Source: Actinomycetospora chiangmaiensis DSM 45062
GTDB taxonomy: Bacteria; Actinomycetota; Actinomycetes; Mycobacteriales; Pseudonocardiaceae
DNA length: 64,000 nucleotides
Reading direction: 5' to 3'
NCBI RefSeq assembly: GCF_000379625.1
Contig: NZ_KB903240.1
Coordinates: forward strand, 248,195 to 312,194
The position numbers and the translations under genes are program-made. Below, one piece after another: positions 15,983-27,058 of this stretch. The first letter of the stretch is position 1. The number at the start of each line of letters is the position of its first letter. The notes under the pieces were generated by a model that was not told where the DNA came from, did not search any database, and worked only from the letters and a program-made list of their open reading frames with translations.

Positions 15983-17491
15983 TCAGACGCTGAGCGGCAG
16001 CGCTCCCGGGTGGACCGGCGCCGGGAGGTCGGTCCGGCCGTCGCCCGAGAGGTGAGCGTCGACCGCCGCGGCGGCCGACCGGCCCTCGGCGATGGCCCAG
16101 ACGATCAGCGAGGCGCCCCGGTGGGCGTCGCCGCAGACGAACACCCCCGGGACGTCGGTCTGCCAGTCGGAGCCGCAGCCGATCGTGCCCTTGGGGGTGC
16201 GCTCGATCCCGAGGCCGGGGACGAGCGCGCCGTCGTCGGGGCCGGTGAAGCCGATCGAGAACAGCACGAGGTCGGCCGGGAGGGTGTGGATCTCCTCGGA
16301 GGTCGGCACCACCTCGCGCTCCCCGTTCTCGTTCCGGCGCACCTCCACCGTCGAGAGCTCGACGGCCCGGACGTGACCGCGGTCGTCGCCGACGAAGCGC
16401 TTCACCGCCGTGGCGAACAGCCGCTCGCCGCCCTCCTCGAGCGCCGGCGGGGTGCGGTACACCAGCGGCCACGTGGGCCAGGGCGAGCGCGCCTCGTCGC
16501 GGGTCTGCGGCGGGGCGGGGTACTGGTCGAGCTGGTGCACGCCGATGGCGCCCTGCCGGGTCGCGGTGCCGTAGCAGTCGGCGCCGGTGTCCCCGCCGCC
16601 GATCACGACGACGTTCTGGCCCCGCGCGTTGATGGGCGAGGGCCCGTCGCCCTCGCACTCACGATTGGCCGGCGTGAGGTACTCCATGGCCAGGTGGATG
16701 CCCTCGAGGTCACGCCCCTCGAGGGTGCGGTCGTCCCGGCCCTGCAGCGCGCCGACGGCGAGCACCACGGCGTCGTTCTCCGCGCGCAGCCGTTCGACGG
16801 GCAGGCCGTCCCCGCCGACCTCGCAGTTGACGACGAAGCGCGTCCCCTCCGCCCGCATCTGCTCCAGGCGGCGGTCCAGCTCCCACTTCTCGAACTTGAA
16901 CTCCGGGATGCCGTAGCGCATGAGCCCACCGAGCCGGTCGTCGCGCTCGTAGACGGTGACGTCGTGGCCCGCGCGGGTCAGCTGCTGGGCGGCGGCGAGG
17001 CCGGCGGGCCCGGAGCCGACGACGGCGACCCGCTTGCCCGACGACTCCGCGGCCGGCTGCGGTGCGACGTGCCCGTCGCGCCAGGCGACCTCGGCGATCG
17101 ACCACTCGACCCGCTTGATCGCCACCGACCCCGGCTGCTCGGTGATCGAGAGGACGCACGCCTCCTGGCACGGCGCCGGGCACAGCGCGCCGGTGAACTC
17201 CGGAAAGTTGTTGGTGGCGTGCAGCCGCTCGCTCGCCCGGCCCCACTCACCGCGGCGGACGAAGTCGTTCCACTCCGGGATCAGGTTGCCCAGCGGGCAG
17301 CCCGCGGAGCCGGAGTGGCAGAACGGGATGCCGCAGTCCATGCAGCGCGCGGCCTGACGACGGGTCTCCGCCTCGACGTCGGGGTCGGTGACGTCGGCGT
17401 AGATCTCGTGCCAGTCGGTCCGTCGGACCTCGACCGGCCGCTTGGGGTTGTCCTCGCGCGGATAGGTGAGGAAACCGCGTGGGTCAGCCAC
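15983..17491 (-). CDS. gltD: Glutamate synthase small subunit
   Basis: A 502-residue GOGAT beta subunit. The N-terminal part binds two 4Fe-4S clusters through cysteines in [13 protein letters not shown] and [12 protein letters not shown]. An FAD Rossmann site ([21 protein letters not shown], about 150) and an NADPH site ([13 protein letters not shown]) follow, then a C-terminal FAD segment [13 protein letters not shown]. It passes electrons from NADPH to the large subunit for synthesis of two glutamates from glutamine and 2-oxoglutarate. The GTG start overlaps the gltB stop by 8 nt (GTGGCTGA), so it is translationally coupled. Confidence 0.97.
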   Translation of the reverse strand: MADPRGFLTYPREDNPKRPVEVRRTDWHEIYADVTDPDVEAETRRQAARCMDCGIPFCHSGSAGCPLGNLIPEWNDFVRRGEWGRASERLHATNNFPEFTGALCPAPCQEACVLSITEQPGSVAIKRVEWSIAEVAWRDGHVAPQPAAESSGKRVAVVGSGPAGLAAAQQLTRAGHDVTVYERDDRLGGLMRYGIPEFKFEKWELDRRLEQMRAEGTRFVVNCEVGGDGLPVERLRAENDAVVLAVGALQGRDDRTLEGRDLEGIHLAMEYLTPANRECEGDGPSPINARGQNVVVIGGGDTGADCYGTATRQGAIGVHQLDQYPAPPQTRDEARSPWPTWPLVYRTPPALEEGGERLFATAVKRFVGDDRGHVRAVELSTVEVRRNENGEREVVPTSEEIHTLPADLVLFSIGFTGPDDGALVPGLGIERTPKGTIGCGSDWQTDVPGVFVCGDAHRGASLIVWAIAEGRSAAAAVDAHLSGDGRTDLPAPVHPGALPLSV

Positions 17492-20400
17492 CCGCCACCT
17501 CCATGATGACCTCGTTCGGGTCGCGACCCTCGGTCGCGGCGCGCTGCTCGGCGTCGAGCACGCGTTGGTAGTCGGTCGGCATGACCTTGGTGAAGTGCCC
17601 GACCTGGGTCTCCCACTCGTCGAGCAGCCGGGCGGCCTTCGGTGAGCCCGTCAGCTCCAGGTGGCGCTCCACGACGTGCCGGAGCCACTCGGCGTCCTCG
17701 CCGTCGACCGGCAGCAGGTCCACCATCTCCTGGTTGACCCGGATCTCCGGCAGCTCGTGCACGAACGCGATGCCGCCGGACATGCCGGCGCCGAGGTTGC
17801 GACCGGTGCTGCCGAGCACCACGACGCGGCCGCCGGTCATGTACTCGCAGGCGTGGTCGCCCACGCCCTCGACGACCGCGAGGGCCCCCGAGTTCCGGAC
17901 ACAGAAGCGCTCCCCCACCTGACCCCGCAGGAACACCTCGCCCGAGGTGGCGCCGTAGGCGATGACGTTGCCGGCGATGACCTGCTGCTCGTCGCGGTCG
18001 GAGTCGGGGTCCTCGGTGTACGGGGCGCCCTCCGGCGGCCGCACGATGACCCGCCCGCCGGACAGGCCCTTCGCGACGTAGTCGTTGGCGTCGCCGACGA
18101 GGTCGAGCGTCACCCCGCGCGGCAGGAACGCGCCGAACGACTGGCCGGCCGAGCCGGTGAAGGTGACCCGGATGGTGTCGTCGGCGAGCCCGTCGCGACC
18201 GTAGCGCCGGGTGACCTCCGCGCCGAGGAGCGTGCCCACGGTGCGGTTGACGTTGCGGATCGGCATCTCGAGCCCGACCGGCACGGCGTCGTCGAGCGCA
18301 CCCTCCGCGAGCTGGATCAGGGTGCGGTCCAGCGCCTCGTCGAGCCCGTGGTCCTGGTACTTCGTCCGGCGCCGGTCGGTCGAGGCGCCCTCGGGGACGT
18401 CCGGCACCGTGAACAGCGGCGTCAGGTCGATGCCCTGCGCCTTCCAGTTGTCCACCGCCTCGCCCGCGTCGATCAGCTCCGAGTGGCCGACGGCCTCGTC
18501 GATCGTGCGGAACCCGAGCTTCGCGAGGTATTCACGGACCTCCTCGGCGATGAACCAGAAGAAGTTCTCGACGAACTCCGGCTTGCCCGTGTAGCGCTTG
18601 CGCAGCTCCGGGTTCTGGGTCGCGACGCCCACCGGGCAGGTGTCGAGGTGGCAGACGCGCATCATGATGCAGCCGTTGACCACCAGCGGCGCCGTCGAGA
18701 AGCCGTACTCCTCGGCGCCGAGGAGCATCCCGACCATGACGTCGTAGCCGGTCTTCATCGCGCCGTCGACCTGCACCGAGATGCGGTCGCGCAGCCCGTT
18801 CAGCATCAGCGTCTGCTGCGTGTCGGCGAGCCCGATCTCCCACGGCGCCCCGGCGTGCTTGAGGCTCGTCAGGGGCGCCGCACCCGTGCCGCCGTCCCAG
18901 CCGGAGATGAGCACGACGTCGGCGTGGGCCTTGCTCACCCCGGCCGCGACGGTACCGACGCCGACCGAGCTGACCAGCTTGACGTGGATCCGCGCGGCGT
19001 CGTTGGCGTTCTTCAGGTCGTGGATGAGCTGCTTGAGGTCCTCGATGGAGTAGATGTCGTGGTGCGGCGGCGGGGAGATCAGCCCCACGCCGGGCGTGGA
19101 GTACCGCACCTCGGCGATCCACGGGTAGACCTTCTTGCCCGCCAGCTGGCCGCCCTCGCCCGGCTTCGCGCCCTGCGCCATCTTGATCTGGATGTCGTCG
19201 GCGTTGACCAGGTACTCGCTGGTCACCCCGAAGCGGCCCGAGGCGACCTGCTTGATGGCCGAGCGCTTCGACGGGTCGACGAGGCGGACCGGGTCCTCCC
19301 CGCCCTCGCCGGTGTTCGACTTGCCGCCGATGTTGTTCATCGCGATCGCGAGGTCGGTGTGCGCCTCGCCGGAGATCGAGCCGTAGCTCATCGCCCCGGT
19401 CGCGAAGCGCTTGACGATCTCGGTCGCCGGCTCGACCTCGTCGAGGTCGATCGGGGTGCGGTCCTCGAAGCGCAGCCGGAACAGGCCGCGCAGCTGGCCG
19501 CCGCTGCGGGTCAGGCGGTCGACCTCCGCGGTGTACTTCCGGAACACGTCGCGCTGCTTGGTCCGCGTCGAGTGCTGCAGCAGGAAGACGGTCTCCGGGG
19601 TGAACAGGTGCAGTTCACCCTCGCGCCGGTAGGCGTACTCCCCGCCGACGTCGAGCCGGCGGTGCGCCCGCTCGGTCGGGTTCGAGGGATAGGCCGCGGC
19701 GTGCCGGGCGCCGACCTCGGCGGCGAGCACGTCGAGCCCGCCCCCGCCGAGCTTGGACGACGTGCCGTGGAAGTACTCGTCGAGGAAGTCCTGGGAGAGC
19801 CCGATGGCCTCGAAGACCTGCGCGGCGGTGTAGCCCGACACCGTCGAGATGCCCATCTTGGACATCACCTTGAGGACGCCCTTGACGCACGCCTTCACGT
19901 AGTTCGCGATCGCCTGGTCGACCTCGAGGTGGTCGAGCCAGCCCGAGGCGATCATGTCCTCGATCGACTCGAACGCGAGGTAGGGGTTCACCGCGGCGGC
20001 GCCGTAGGAGAGCAGCAGCGCCATGTGGTGGACCTCGCGGGCGTCGCCGGCCTCGACGATCAGCGCCACCTGGGTCCGCTCGCGGGTCGCGACGAGGTGG
20101 TGGTGCACCGCCGAGACCAGCAGCAACGACGGGATCGGCGCCCAGCGGGCGTCGGAATCGCGGTCGGAGAGCACGAGGATCCGCTTGCCGTCGGCGATGG
20201 CCTCGCTCGCCTGACGGCGGATCCGGTCCAGTGCCTCGCGCAGCGCGGCCTCGCCGCCGTCGACCTCGTAGAGCCCGGAGAGCACGGTCGCCGCGAACCC
20301 GGGCATGTCCCCGTCGTGGTCGATGTGGATGAGCTTCGCGAGCTCGTCGTTGTCGATCACCGGGTAGGGCAGGACGACCTGCCGACAGCTGGCCGGGCCC

Positions 20401-22082
20401 GGGTGGAACAGGTTCTGCTCCGCGCCGATCGGCCGCGACATGCAGGTGACGAGCTCCTCGCGGATCGCGTCCAGCGGCGGGTTCGTCACCTGCGCGAACA
20501 GCTGCACGAAGTAGTCGAAGAGCAGCCGGGCCCGCCGCGAGAGCGCCGCGGTGGGGGTGTCGGTGCCCATCGAACCCAGCGGCTCGGCACCCGTCGTCGC
20601 CATCGGGGCGAGCAGGATCCGGAGATCCTCCTCGGTGTAGCCGAACGTCTGCTGGCGGCGCATCACCGACTCGTGGGTGTGCACGACGTGCTCCCGGTCG
20701 GGGAGCTCGTCGAGCCGCACCAGGCCCGCGTGCAGCCACTCCGCGTACGGCTCCGCCGCGGCGAGCTCGGACTTGAAGGCGTCGTCGTCGACGAGGCCCC
20801 GCCCCCGCGTGTCCACGAGCAGCATCCGCCCCGGCCGCAGTCGCCCCTTCGCGACGACGTCCTCGGCCGGCACGTCCAGCACCCCGGACTCGCTCGCGAG
20901 CACCACCCGGCCGTCGGCGAGCTGCCACCAGCGGCACGGTCGCAGACCGTTGCGGTCCAGGGTCGCGCCCAGGAGCGTGCCGTCGGAGAAGACGACGGCG
21001 GCGGGGCCGTCCCAGGGCTCCATGAGGCTCGCGTGGAACTGGTAGAACGCCCGCTGGTCGGCGGGCATCTCGGCGTGGTTCTCCCAGGCCTCGGGCATCA
21101 TCATCATCACGGCGTGCGGCAGCGACCGGCCGCCCAGCGTGAGCAGCTCGAGGACCTCGTCGAAGCTCGCCGAGTCGGACGCGTCCGGCGGGCAGACCGG
21201 CATCGCCCGCTGCAGGTCACCCGGGAAGTTCTCGGTGCCGAGCAGCGCCTCGCGGGCGCGCATGCGGTTGCGGTTGCCGCGGATCGTGTTGATCTCGCCG
21301 TTGTGCGCCATCGTGCGGTAAGGGTGGGCGAGCGGCCAGCTCGGGAACGTGTTCGTCGAGAACCGGCTGTGCACCACGGCGACCGCGCTGCGCAGGCGCT
21401 CGTCGCGCAGGTCGGGGAAGAACAGGGGCAGCTGGTCGGTGGTCAGCATGCCCTTGTAGGTGACGGTGCGGCTGGACAGCGACGTCACGTAGAGCCCGCA
21501 GCCCTGCTCGACGGACTCCCGCTCGGCGCGCTTGCGCACGATCCACGCGACGCGGTCGAGCTCGATGCCGGCGAGCGTCCGCTCGGGGTGCGCGACCAGC
21601 ACCTGCGCGAAGCGGGGCATCGCGGAGCGGGCCACCGAGCCGACGTCGGCGCCGTCCGGGTCGACCGGGGTCTCGCGCCAGGCGAGGACCTCGAGGCCCT
21701 CCTCGGCGGTGATCCGCTCCAGCAGCGAAACGGCCTTCGCGTAGGCGTCGTCGTCCGCGGGCAGGAAGATCAGCCCGCAGGCGTACGCGTACTCGTCCTG
21801 CCCGCCGTCGGCCGAGGGCCGGGGTGCCGGGAGCTCCACGTCGACCGTGGCGCGCAGGAGCTCGTCCGGGATGCCGAGCAGGATGCCGGCACCGTCCCCA
21901 CTGGTGGGCTCGCTGCCGGCGGCGCCGCGGTGGTCGAGGTTGTGCAGCACCTGGAGGGCGTCGGCCACGATGCCGTGGCTGCGACGACCCTGGGAGTCGA
22001 CGACGGCGCCCACGCCGCAGGCGTCGTGCTCGAAGGCGGGATCGTAGAGGCCCTGGGGCCCCGGAACGGACGAGAACAGCAC
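17484..22082 (-). CDS. gltB: Glutamate synthase large subunit
   Basis: A 1532-residue GOGAT alpha subunit of full length. The amidotransferase nucleophile is Cys22 in FEHDACGVG, so a 21-residue propeptide should be removed. After the glutaminase domain (about 22-430) come the central domain, the FMN-binding synthase barrel (about 820-1210, with [19 protein letters not shown] and [12 protein letters not shown]) with a Cys-rich cluster [13 protein letters not shown] for the 3Fe-4S centre, and the C-terminal beta-helix GXGXG-type domain. Start GTG at 22082 with AGGAGG 9 nt upstream. Forms an operon with gltD. Confidence 0.97.
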   Translation of the reverse strand: MLFSSVPGPQGLYDPAFEHDACGVGAVVDSQGRRSHGIVADALQVLHNLDHRGAAGSEPTSGDGAGILLGIPDELLRATVDVELPAPRPSADGGQDEYAYACGLIFLPADDDAYAKAVSLLERITAEEGLEVLAWRETPVDPDGADVGSVARSAMPRFAQVLVAHPERTLAGIELDRVAWIVRKRAERESVEQGCGLYVTSLSSRTVTYKGMLTTDQLPLFFPDLRDERLRSAVAVVHSRFSTNTFPSWPLAHPYRTMAHNGEINTIRGNRNRMRAREALLGTENFPGDLQRAMPVCPPDASDSASFDEVLELLTLGGRSLPHAVMMMMPEAWENHAEMPADQRAFYQFHASLMEPWDGPAAVVFSDGTLLGATLDRNGLRPCRWWQLADGRVVLASESGVLDVPAEDVVAKGRLRPGRMLLVDTRGRGLVDDDAFKSELAAAEPYAEWLHAGLVRLDELPDREHVVHTHESVMRRQQTFGYTEEDLRILLAPMATTGAEPLGSMGTDTPTAALSRRARLLFDYFVQLFAQVTNPPLDAIREELVTCMSRPIGAEQNLFHPGPASCRQVVLPYPVIDNDELAKLIHIDHDGDMPGFAATVLSGLYEVDGGEAALREALDRIRRQASEAIADGKRILVLSDRDSDARWAPIPSLLLVSAVHHHLVATRERTQVALIVEAGDAREVHHMALLLSYGAAAVNPYLAFESIEDMIASGWLDHLEVDQAIANYVKACVKGVLKVMSKMGISTVSGYTAAQVFEAIGLSQDFLDEYFHGTSSKLGGGGLDVLAAEVGARHAAAYPSNPTERAHRRLDVGGEYAYRREGELHLFTPETVFLLQHSTRTKQRDVFRKYTAEVDRLTRSGGQLRGLFRLRFEDRTPIDLDEVEPATEIVKRFATGAMSYGSISGEAHTDLAIAMNNIGGKSNTGEGGEDPVRLVDPSKRSAIKQVASGRFGVTSEYLVNADDIQIKMAQGAKPGEGGQLAGKKVYPWIAEVRYSTPGVGLISPPPHHDIYSIEDLKQLIHDLKNANDAARIHVKLVSSVGVGTVAAGVSKAHADVVLISGWDGGTGAAPLTSLKHAGAPWEIGLADTQQTLMLNGLRDRISVQVDGAMKTGYDVMVGMLLGAEEYGFSTAPLVVNGCIMMRVCHLDTCPVGVATQNPELRKRYTGKPEFVENFFWFIAEEVREYLAKLGFRTIDEAVGHSELIDAGEAVDNWKAQGIDLTPLFTVPDVPEGASTDRRRTKYQDHGLDEALDRTLIQLAEGALDDAVPVGLEMPIRNVNRTVGTLLGAEVTRRYGRDGLADDTIRVTFTGSAGQSFGAFLPRGVTLDLVGDANDYVAKGLSGGRVIVRPPEGAPYTEDPDSDRDEQQVIAGNVIAYGATSGEVFLRGQVGERFCVRNSGALAVVEGVGDHACEYMTGGRVVVLGSTGRNLGAGMSGGIAFVHELPEIRVNQEMVDLLPVDGEDAEWLRHVVERHLELTGSPKAARLLDEWETQVGHFTKVMPTDYQRVLDAEQRAATEGRDPNEVIMEVAGG

Positions 22083-22199
22083 TGGGCAGGCCTCCTGGTC
22101 GCCGGGGCTGGCAGCCCGGCGGACGGCGACGGGCGCAAGGCCCCTCGGCGATCGTCGCGAGCCGGATGGTGGTATCCGGGACGACGATGGCCCGGCTGG

Positions 22200-22220
22200 A
22201 TTCTAGCCCGCGCAGCGGGC
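22200..22220 (-). promoter_or_regulatory. Probable gltB promoter with adjacent palindrome
   Basis: On the minus strand TAGAAT (22205-22200) is close to the consensus -10. Directly upstream is the palindrome GCCCGC-TGC-GCGGGC (22220-22206), which may be an operator in the spacer or the terminator of lgt, whose stop is 36 nt away. The predicted gltB leader is about 110 nt. Confidence 0.4.
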
Positions 22221-22255
22221 GACGGCGGTGTCCGAGACGGCCGCCGTGGCCGGGA

Positions 22256-23365
22256 TCAGGACGATCCGCCCGCGGCCGACGGCGGCGCCGCCGAGGCCTC
22301 CTCCTCGGGCTGCGTGCCCTCGGGCTCGGCGTCGACACCGGACGGCTCGGCCCCGCCGTGGCTCGGGTCGCGATCCGGCGCCGAGACCTCGTGACGCTTC
22401 TCGCGGGCGAGATCCGCGTCGTCCGTGCGCTGGTCCTTCTCGTCGGCCGTCACGGGATCGGGCGTACCCGCGACGTGACCCGACGAACCGGTGGACTCCG
22501 TCGGCATGGATGCCGACAGGTCCTCCCGGGGGCCTCGCGCCAGGGCCAGGTAGAGCAGCGCCGCGACGCAGACGACGGCGGCGACGATGACGTTCACCCG
22601 CACGCCGTCGACGCGCGTGAGCGCCGGGTCGGTGCGCAACATCTCGATCCAGAAGCGCCCGAGGGTGTAGCCCGCGACGTAGAGCGCGAACGCCCGACCG
22701 CGGGCGAGCGTGAAGCGCCGGTCGGCCCAGAGCACGACGAGCGCGACCGCGACGTTCCACAGGAGCTCGTAGAGGAACGTCGGCTGGACGATCTCGACGG
22801 GGGTGCGGTCGACCGCCACCCCGTTGAGGTTGTCCACGGCGCCGGTCGCCGGGTCGATCCGCCGGTAGATCTCCAGGCCCCACGGCAGCGTGGTCGGTGC
22901 GCCGTAGAGCTCCTGGTTGAACCAGTTGCCCAGCCGGCCGATCGCCTGGGCCAGCACGATGCCGGGCGCCGCGGCGTCGGCGAAGGCGGTGAGCGGCACG
23001 CCGCGCCGCCGGCAGGCGATCCACGCGCCCACGCCGCCGAGCGCGATCGCGCCCCAGATGCCGAGCCCGCCGTTCCACACGTACAGCGCGGCCACCGGGT
23101 CGCCGCCCGGGCCGAAGTAGGTCCGCCAGTCGGTGGCGAGGTGGTAGAGCCGGCCGCCGACGAGGCCGAAGGGCACGGCCCAGACCGCCACGTCGATGAC
23201 GAACCCCGGCGCGCCACCGCGCGCGACGAAGCGCCGCTCGGTCAGCCAGACCGCCACGACGATGCCCGCGATGATGCACAGCGCGTAGGCACGCAGCGGG
23301 ATCGGACCGAGCTCCCAGACGCCCTGGGGCGGGCTGGGGATGGTCATCGGCAGCGACGAGAGCAC
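22256..23365 (-). CDS. lgt: Prolipoprotein diacylglyceryl transferase
   Basis: An integral membrane enzyme that moves diacylglyceryl from phosphatidylglycerol to the lipobox cysteine of prolipoproteins. Seven hydrophobic segments are visible, as is the Lgt signature region NWFNQELYGAPTTLPWGLEI with a GRLGNWFN motif (Lgt motif with essential Arg/Asn), an RAYALCI segment, and GYTLGRFWIEMLR near the end of the core. The last about 90 residues are a charged Asp/Glu/Pro-rich tail, typical for actinobacteria. The frame is open to a GTG at 23395. I prefer the GTG at 23365 because TAGCGT lies 7 nt before it; an ATG at 23347 is a third possibility. Follows trpA on the same strand. Confidence 0.93.
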   Translation of the reverse strand: MLSSLPMTIPSPPQGVWELGPIPLRAYALCIIAGIVVAVWLTERRFVARGGAPGFVIDVAVWAVPFGLVGGRLYHLATDWRTYFGPGGDPVAALYVWNGGLGIWGAIALGGVGAWIACRRRGVPLTAFADAAAPGIVLAQAIGRLGNWFNQELYGAPTTLPWGLEIYRRIDPATGAVDNLNGVAVDRTPVEIVQPTFLYELLWNVAVALVVLWADRRFTLARGRAFALYVAGYTLGRFWIEMLRTDPALTRVDGVRVNVIVAAVVCVAALLYLALARGPREDLSASMPTESTGSSGHVAGTPDPVTADEKDQRTDDADLAREKRHEVSAPDRDPSHGGAEPSGVDAEPEGTQPEEEASAAPPSAAGGSS

Positions 23366-23372
23366 GCGCGCC

Positions 23373-23378
23373 ACGCTA
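23373..23378 (-). promoter_or_regulatory. -10 element of lgt (leaderless)
   Basis: TAGCGT on the minus strand, 7 nt before the GTG at 23365. It lies in the gap after trpA and would make lgt independent of the trp operon. Confidence 0.4.
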
Positions 23379-23421
23379 TCGGTCACCCCCGACACCGTCC
23401 GTGAGGCGGGGTGAGGTGGGC

Positions 23422-24243
23422 TCAGCGACCGGTGTGGTTGCCCCGGACGCCCGCGGCGAGCTCCGTGGTGAGCCGGGCGACCGCGGCGCGCCCGTGCTCG
23501 GCGGCGGAGACGAGGGCGGAGCCGACGATGACCCCGTCCGCGAACTGCGCGACCTCGCCCGCCTGCGCTCCGGACCGCACCCCGAGGCCCACCCCGATCG
23601 GCAGGTCGGTGTGCGCCCGGGTGCGGGCGACCAGGGCCGGGGCGGTGTCCGACACCGCGTCGCGGGCACCCGTGACGCCCATCGTGGAGGCGGCGTAGAC
23701 GAAGCCGCTCGTGGCCGCCGTCGTCGAGGCGATGCGCTGCTCGGTCGAGGACGGGGCCACCAGGAAGGTGCGCCCGAGGCCGTACCGGTCGGCGGCGTCG
23801 AGCCAGTCCCCCGCCTCGTCGGGGACGAGGTCGGGCGTGATGATCCCGAGCCCGCCCGCGGCCGCGAGATCGCGGGCGAACGCCTCGACCCCGTAGTGCA
23901 GCACCGGGTTCCAGTACGTCATGACGACGGCCCGTCCCCCGCGGGCGGCGATCGACTCGATCACCTCGAGGGTGTCCCGCGTGCGTACGCCGCCGCGCAG
24001 GGCGGTCTCCACGGCGTGCTGGATGACCGGCCCGTCGAGCACCGGGTCGGAGTAGGGCAGCCCGACCTCCAGGAGGTCGGCGCCCGCGTCGAGCGTCTGG
24101 GCGAGCAGCCCCTTCGAGCCGGCGACCGTCGGGTAGCCGGTGGGCAGGTAGCCGATCAGGGCGGCCCGGCCCTCCGCCCGCGCGGTGGTGAAGACCTCGT
24201 CGAGCACGGTGAGGCCCGTCCGGGCGCCCGCCCCGGTGCTCAC
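23422..24243 (-). CDS. trpA: Tryptophan synthase alpha chain
   Basis: A 273-residue TIM barrel that cleaves indole-3-glycerol phosphate to indole. Catalytic Glu is in [11 protein letters not shown] and catalytic Asp at the position of [10 protein letters not shown]; phosphate-binding GVGLGVRS and VIVGSALV are near the C-terminus. The GTG start overlaps the trpB stop by 4 nt (GTGA). Last gene of the trp cluster. Confidence 0.96.
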   Translation of the reverse strand: MSTGAGARTGLTVLDEVFTTARAEGRAALIGYLPTGYPTVAGSKGLLAQTLDAGADLLEVGLPYSDPVLDGPVIQHAVETALRGGVRTRDTLEVIESIAARGGRAVVMTYWNPVLHYGVEAFARDLAAAGGLGIITPDLVPDEAGDWLDAADRYGLGRTFLVAPSSTEQRIASTTAATSGFVYAASTMGVTGARDAVSDTAPALVARTRAHTDLPIGVGLGVRSGAQAGEVAQFADGVIVGSALVSAAEHGRAAVARLTTELAAGVRGNHTGR

Positions 24244-25535
24244 AGCTCCCGCTCCCCCGCCGCGGCGTCGTCGGGCACCGGCTCGGTGGTGGGCAGGGCC
24301 GCAGGGTCGACCACCTCGAACCACCGGGCGGCGGTCTCGACGTCCTTGTCGCCGCGCCCGGAGAGGTTCACCAGCAACGTCGCGTCCGGCCCGAGCTCGC
24401 GGCCCAGGCGCAGCGCGCCCGCGATCGCGTGCGCCGTCTCGATGGCCGGGATGATCCCCTCGGTCCGGCACAGCAGCCGGAACGCCTCCATCGCCTCGGT
24501 GTCGGTCACCGGCACGTACTCCGCGCGGCCGATCTCCGCGAGGTACGAGTGCTCGGGCCCGACGCCCGGGTAGTCCAGGCCCGCCGAGATCGAGTGCGAC
24601 TCGACCGTCTGCCCGTCCTCGTCCTGCAGCACGTAGGTCAGCGCGCCGTGCAGGGCTCCCGGGGACCCGCCCGTGATCGAGGCGGCGTGGCGGCCGGTGT
24701 CGACCCCGTCGCCCGCGGCCTCGCACCCGACGAGCCGGACGCCCTCGTCGTCGAGGAACGGGTGGAAGATGCCGATCGCGTTCGAGCCGCCCCCGACGCA
24801 GGCGAGCACCGCGTCGGGCAGCCGGCCGTGGCTGGCCAGCACCTGGGCGCGGGCCTCGAGCCCGATCACGCGGTGGAAGTCGCGCACCATCATCGGGAAC
24901 GGGTGCGGCCCGGCGGCCGTGCCCAGCACGTAGTGGGTGTGCCCCACCGAGGAGACCCAGTCGCGGTAGGCCTCGTTGAGCGCGTCCTTGAGCGTCCGCG
25001 AGCCCGTGGTCACCGGGATCACCTCGGCGCCGAGCAGCCGCATCCGGGCCACGTTGAGGGCCTGTCGCTCGGTGTCGACCTCGCCCATGTAGACGACGCA
25101 CTCGAGGCCGAGCAGCGCCGCGGCCGTGGCGGTGGCGACGCCGTGCTGGCCCGCCCCGGTCTCGGCGATCACGCGGGTCTTGCCCATGCGCACCGTCAGG
25201 AGCGCCTGGCCCAGCACGTTGTTGATCTTGTGCGAGCCGGTGTGGTTGAGGTCCTCGCGCTTGAGCAGGATCGTCGCCCCGCCCGCGTGCTCGGAGAGCC
25301 TCCGCGCCTCGGTGACCGGGGACGGGCGGCCGGCGTAGTCGCGCTGCAGCCGGTCGAGCTCGTCGAGGAACTCCGGGTCCTGCCGCGCCTTCTCGTACTC
25401 GGCGGCGACCTCGTCGACGGCCGCGATGAGGGCCTCGGGCATGTACCGGCCGCCGAAGCGGCCGAAGTGTCCGCCGACGTCGGGGTCGTGCGCGTGGCGG
25501 GCGAGACCGTCCGAGGCGCTGGGCAGCGGGCCCAT
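24240..25535 (-). CDS. trpB: Tryptophan synthase beta chain
   Basis: A 431-residue TrpB1-type subunit with the PLP lysine in [15 protein letters not shown], the carboxylate-binding ETGAGQHG loop and the phosphate-binding [10 protein letters not shown] motif. It condenses indole with serine. The ATG overlaps the trpC stop by one base (TGATG); the stop overlaps trpA by 4 nt. The reading frame is open far upstream through trpC and trpM, but that stretch is antiparallel-frame noise. Confidence 0.97.
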   Translation of the reverse strand: MGPLPSASDGLARHAHDPDVGGHFGRFGGRYMPEALIAAVDEVAAEYEKARQDPEFLDELDRLQRDYAGRPSPVTEARRLSEHAGGATILLKREDLNHTGSHKINNVLGQALLTVRMGKTRVIAETGAGQHGVATATAAALLGLECVVYMGEVDTERQALNVARMRLLGAEVIPVTTGSRTLKDALNEAYRDWVSSVGHTHYVLGTAAGPHPFPMMVRDFHRVIGLEARAQVLASHGRLPDAVLACVGGGSNAIGIFHPFLDDEGVRLVGCEAAGDGVDTGRHAASITGGSPGALHGALTYVLQDEDGQTVESHSISAGLDYPGVGPEHSYLAEIGRAEYVPVTDTEAMEAFRLLCRTEGIIPAIETAHAIAGALRLGRELGPDATLLVNLSGRGDKDVETAARWFEVVDPAALPTTEPVPDDAAAGEREL

Positions 25536-26344
25536 CAGCGGGCGGGCTTCGGGCAGGCGGGGTGCGAGCCGGCCGTGACCAGCTGGCGCACGGCGGCCCG
25601 CGGGTCCTCCGCGGTGGCCATCGACTCGCCGACGAGCACCGCGTCGGCCCCGAGGCCGGCGTAGGTCATGAGGTCGCCGGGGCCGCGCACGCCCGACTCC
25701 GCGACGCGCAGCACCTCGCCGGGCAGGCCCGGGGCGAGCCGGCTGAACACCTCGCGGTCGACGTCGAGCGTCTTGAGGTTCCGCGCGTTGATGCCGACGA
25801 GCTTGGCGCCGGCCTGCAGCGCCATGTCCGCCTCGATCTCGTCGTGGATCTCGACGAGCGCGGTCATCCCGAGGGAGTGCACGCGGTCGACGAGGGCGTC
25901 GAGGGCGTTCTGCTCCAGCACCGAGCACATGAGCAGCACCAGGTCGGCGCCGTGGGCCCGCGCCTCGTGCACCTGGTAGGTGCCGACCACGAAGTCCTTG
26001 CGCAGCACCGGGATGTCCACGGCGGCCCGCACCTCGTCGAGGTCGGTCAGCGACCCCTCGAAGTAGTGCTGCTCGGTCAGCACGCTGATGATCCGGGCGC
26101 CGCCCTCGACGTACTGCCGGGCGAGCTTCGCGGGGTCGGGGATGTCGACCATGTGGCCGCGCGACGGCGACGCCCGCTTGACCTCGGCGATCACCCCGAT
26201 GCCCTGGCCCTGCAGGGCCGCGAGCGCGTCCTTCGGGGGCGGTGCGGCGGCGGCCGCGGCCTTGACCTCGTCGAATCCGACGGCGGCCTCGCGGGCGGCG
26301 AGGTCGGCCCGGACCCCCTCGAGGATCTGCTCCAGGACGCTCAC
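25535..26344 (-). CDS. trpC: Indole-3-glycerol-phosphate synthase
   Basis: A 269-residue TIM barrel: catalytic Lys in [11 protein letters not shown] (about 54), Lys in VLRKDFVVG and Glu in [10 protein letters not shown], with the [12 protein letters not shown] and [11 protein letters not shown] segments. It closes the indole ring from CdRP. Not fused to trpF, unlike in enterobacteria. Confidence 0.96.
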   Translation of the reverse strand: MSVLEQILEGVRADLAAREAAVGFDEVKAAAAAAPPPKDALAALQGQGIGVIAEVKRASPSRGHMVDIPDPAKLARQYVEGGARIISVLTEQHYFEGSLTDLDEVRAAVDIPVLRKDFVVGTYQVHEARAHGADLVLLMCSVLEQNALDALVDRVHSLGMTALVEIHDEIEADMALQAGAKLVGINARNLKTLDVDREVFSRLAPGLPGEVLRVAESGVRGPGDLMTYAGLGADAVLVGESMATAEDPRAAVRQLVTAGSHPACPKPAR

Positions 26345-26428
26345 GCGGGTGCTGCCCCCATCCTTCGGGCTCTGATCGAGCCGGCTTCCCGCGCGTGCGG
26401 GGCGCCGGATCCGGTCCCTGGCGAGTAC

Positions 26429-26449
26429 ACCGGGAGTTTAACTCCCGGT
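26429..26449 (-). other. Perfect 10-bp hairpin at the trpM stop codon
   Basis: ACCGGGAGTT and AACTCCCGGT pair around a single base and include the trpM stop codon, in the 93-nt gap before trpC. With no T-run it may be a partial terminator, an RNA-stability element or a processing site that makes trpEM and trpCBA expression unequal. Confidence 0.45.
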
Positions 26450-27058
26450 CCCGTCGGTTCCGTCCGGTGCCCTCGGTGTCGGGCTCTGCGGACGCGCCGT
26501 GGGGTCCTCCCCGGCGTCGAGCGCCTCCCAGAGGGAGCGCTCCTCGTCGTCGTCCCGACGACGGGTGCGGGCGCCGGGCGCGTCGTACCGCGCGCCCAGC
26601 CGTGGCATCGCCGCCCCCCGCAGCGCCACGAGCAGGCCCACGGCGACGAGCAGGAGCCCGCCCAGGCCGCCGAGCAGCGGCCACACCACCGAGGGCTCGA
26701 CGCCCACCGCGCGACCGGCCTGGCGTGCGGCGGCGGGCAGCGCGTCGGGCGCGGGCGCCGCGAGTCCGGACAGCGAGCCCAGCAGCGCCCACAACCCGGC
26801 GATCCCGACGACGGCCCCGACCGCCCGCCGGCCCCACCCCGACGTCGCGAGCAGCCCGCCGATGGCGGCGAGGGCGAGCAGCGCCCACGGTACGAGGACC
26901 GGCTCGGTGTCCGCGCCGGTGGCGCTGACGACGACCCGGCCGCGTACCGGGACGTCCCACGTCGCGGTCAGCCAGGTCCCGCGCGACGCTCCCCACAGCG
27001 CCGCGGCGGCGAGCAGCAGCCCGACCACGGCGGCCCCGAGCAGCCGCGGGCCCCTCAC
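26438..27058 (-). CDS. Trp-operon-associated membrane protein
   Basis: A 206-residue protein of the family found between trpE and trpC in actinobacteria (Trp_oprn_chp). Four hydrophobic segments: about 4-22 ([18 protein letters not shown]), 55-75, 80-100 and 130-150; after the first lies the extracytoplasmic loop with [10 protein letters not shown]. The charged C-terminal tail contains a [19 protein letters not shown] segment, a recurring feature of the family. The role is unknown; tryptophan transport or sensing has been guessed. GTG start overlapping the trpE stop by 4 nt. Confidence 0.85.
   Translation of the reverse strand: MRGPRLLGAAVVGLLLAAAALWGASRGTWLTATWDVPVRGRVVVSATGADTEPVLVPWALLALAAIGGLLATSGWGRRAVGAVVGIAGLWALLGSLSGLAAPAPDALPAAARQAGRAVGVEPSVVWPLLGGLGGLLLVAVGLLVALRGAAMPRLGARYDAPGARTRRRDDDEERSLWEALDAGEDPTARPQSPTPRAPDGTDGTGS

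Noticed and set aside
17661-22394. A very long open frame on the plus strand opposite gltB
   Set aside because: Its composition is Arg/Val/Leu/Gly-rich as expected for the antisense frame of a GC-rich gene, it has no recognisable domain, and gltB on the other strand is unmistakable. The same applies to the long frames opposite aspS, hisD and typA and to the one at 54561-58577.
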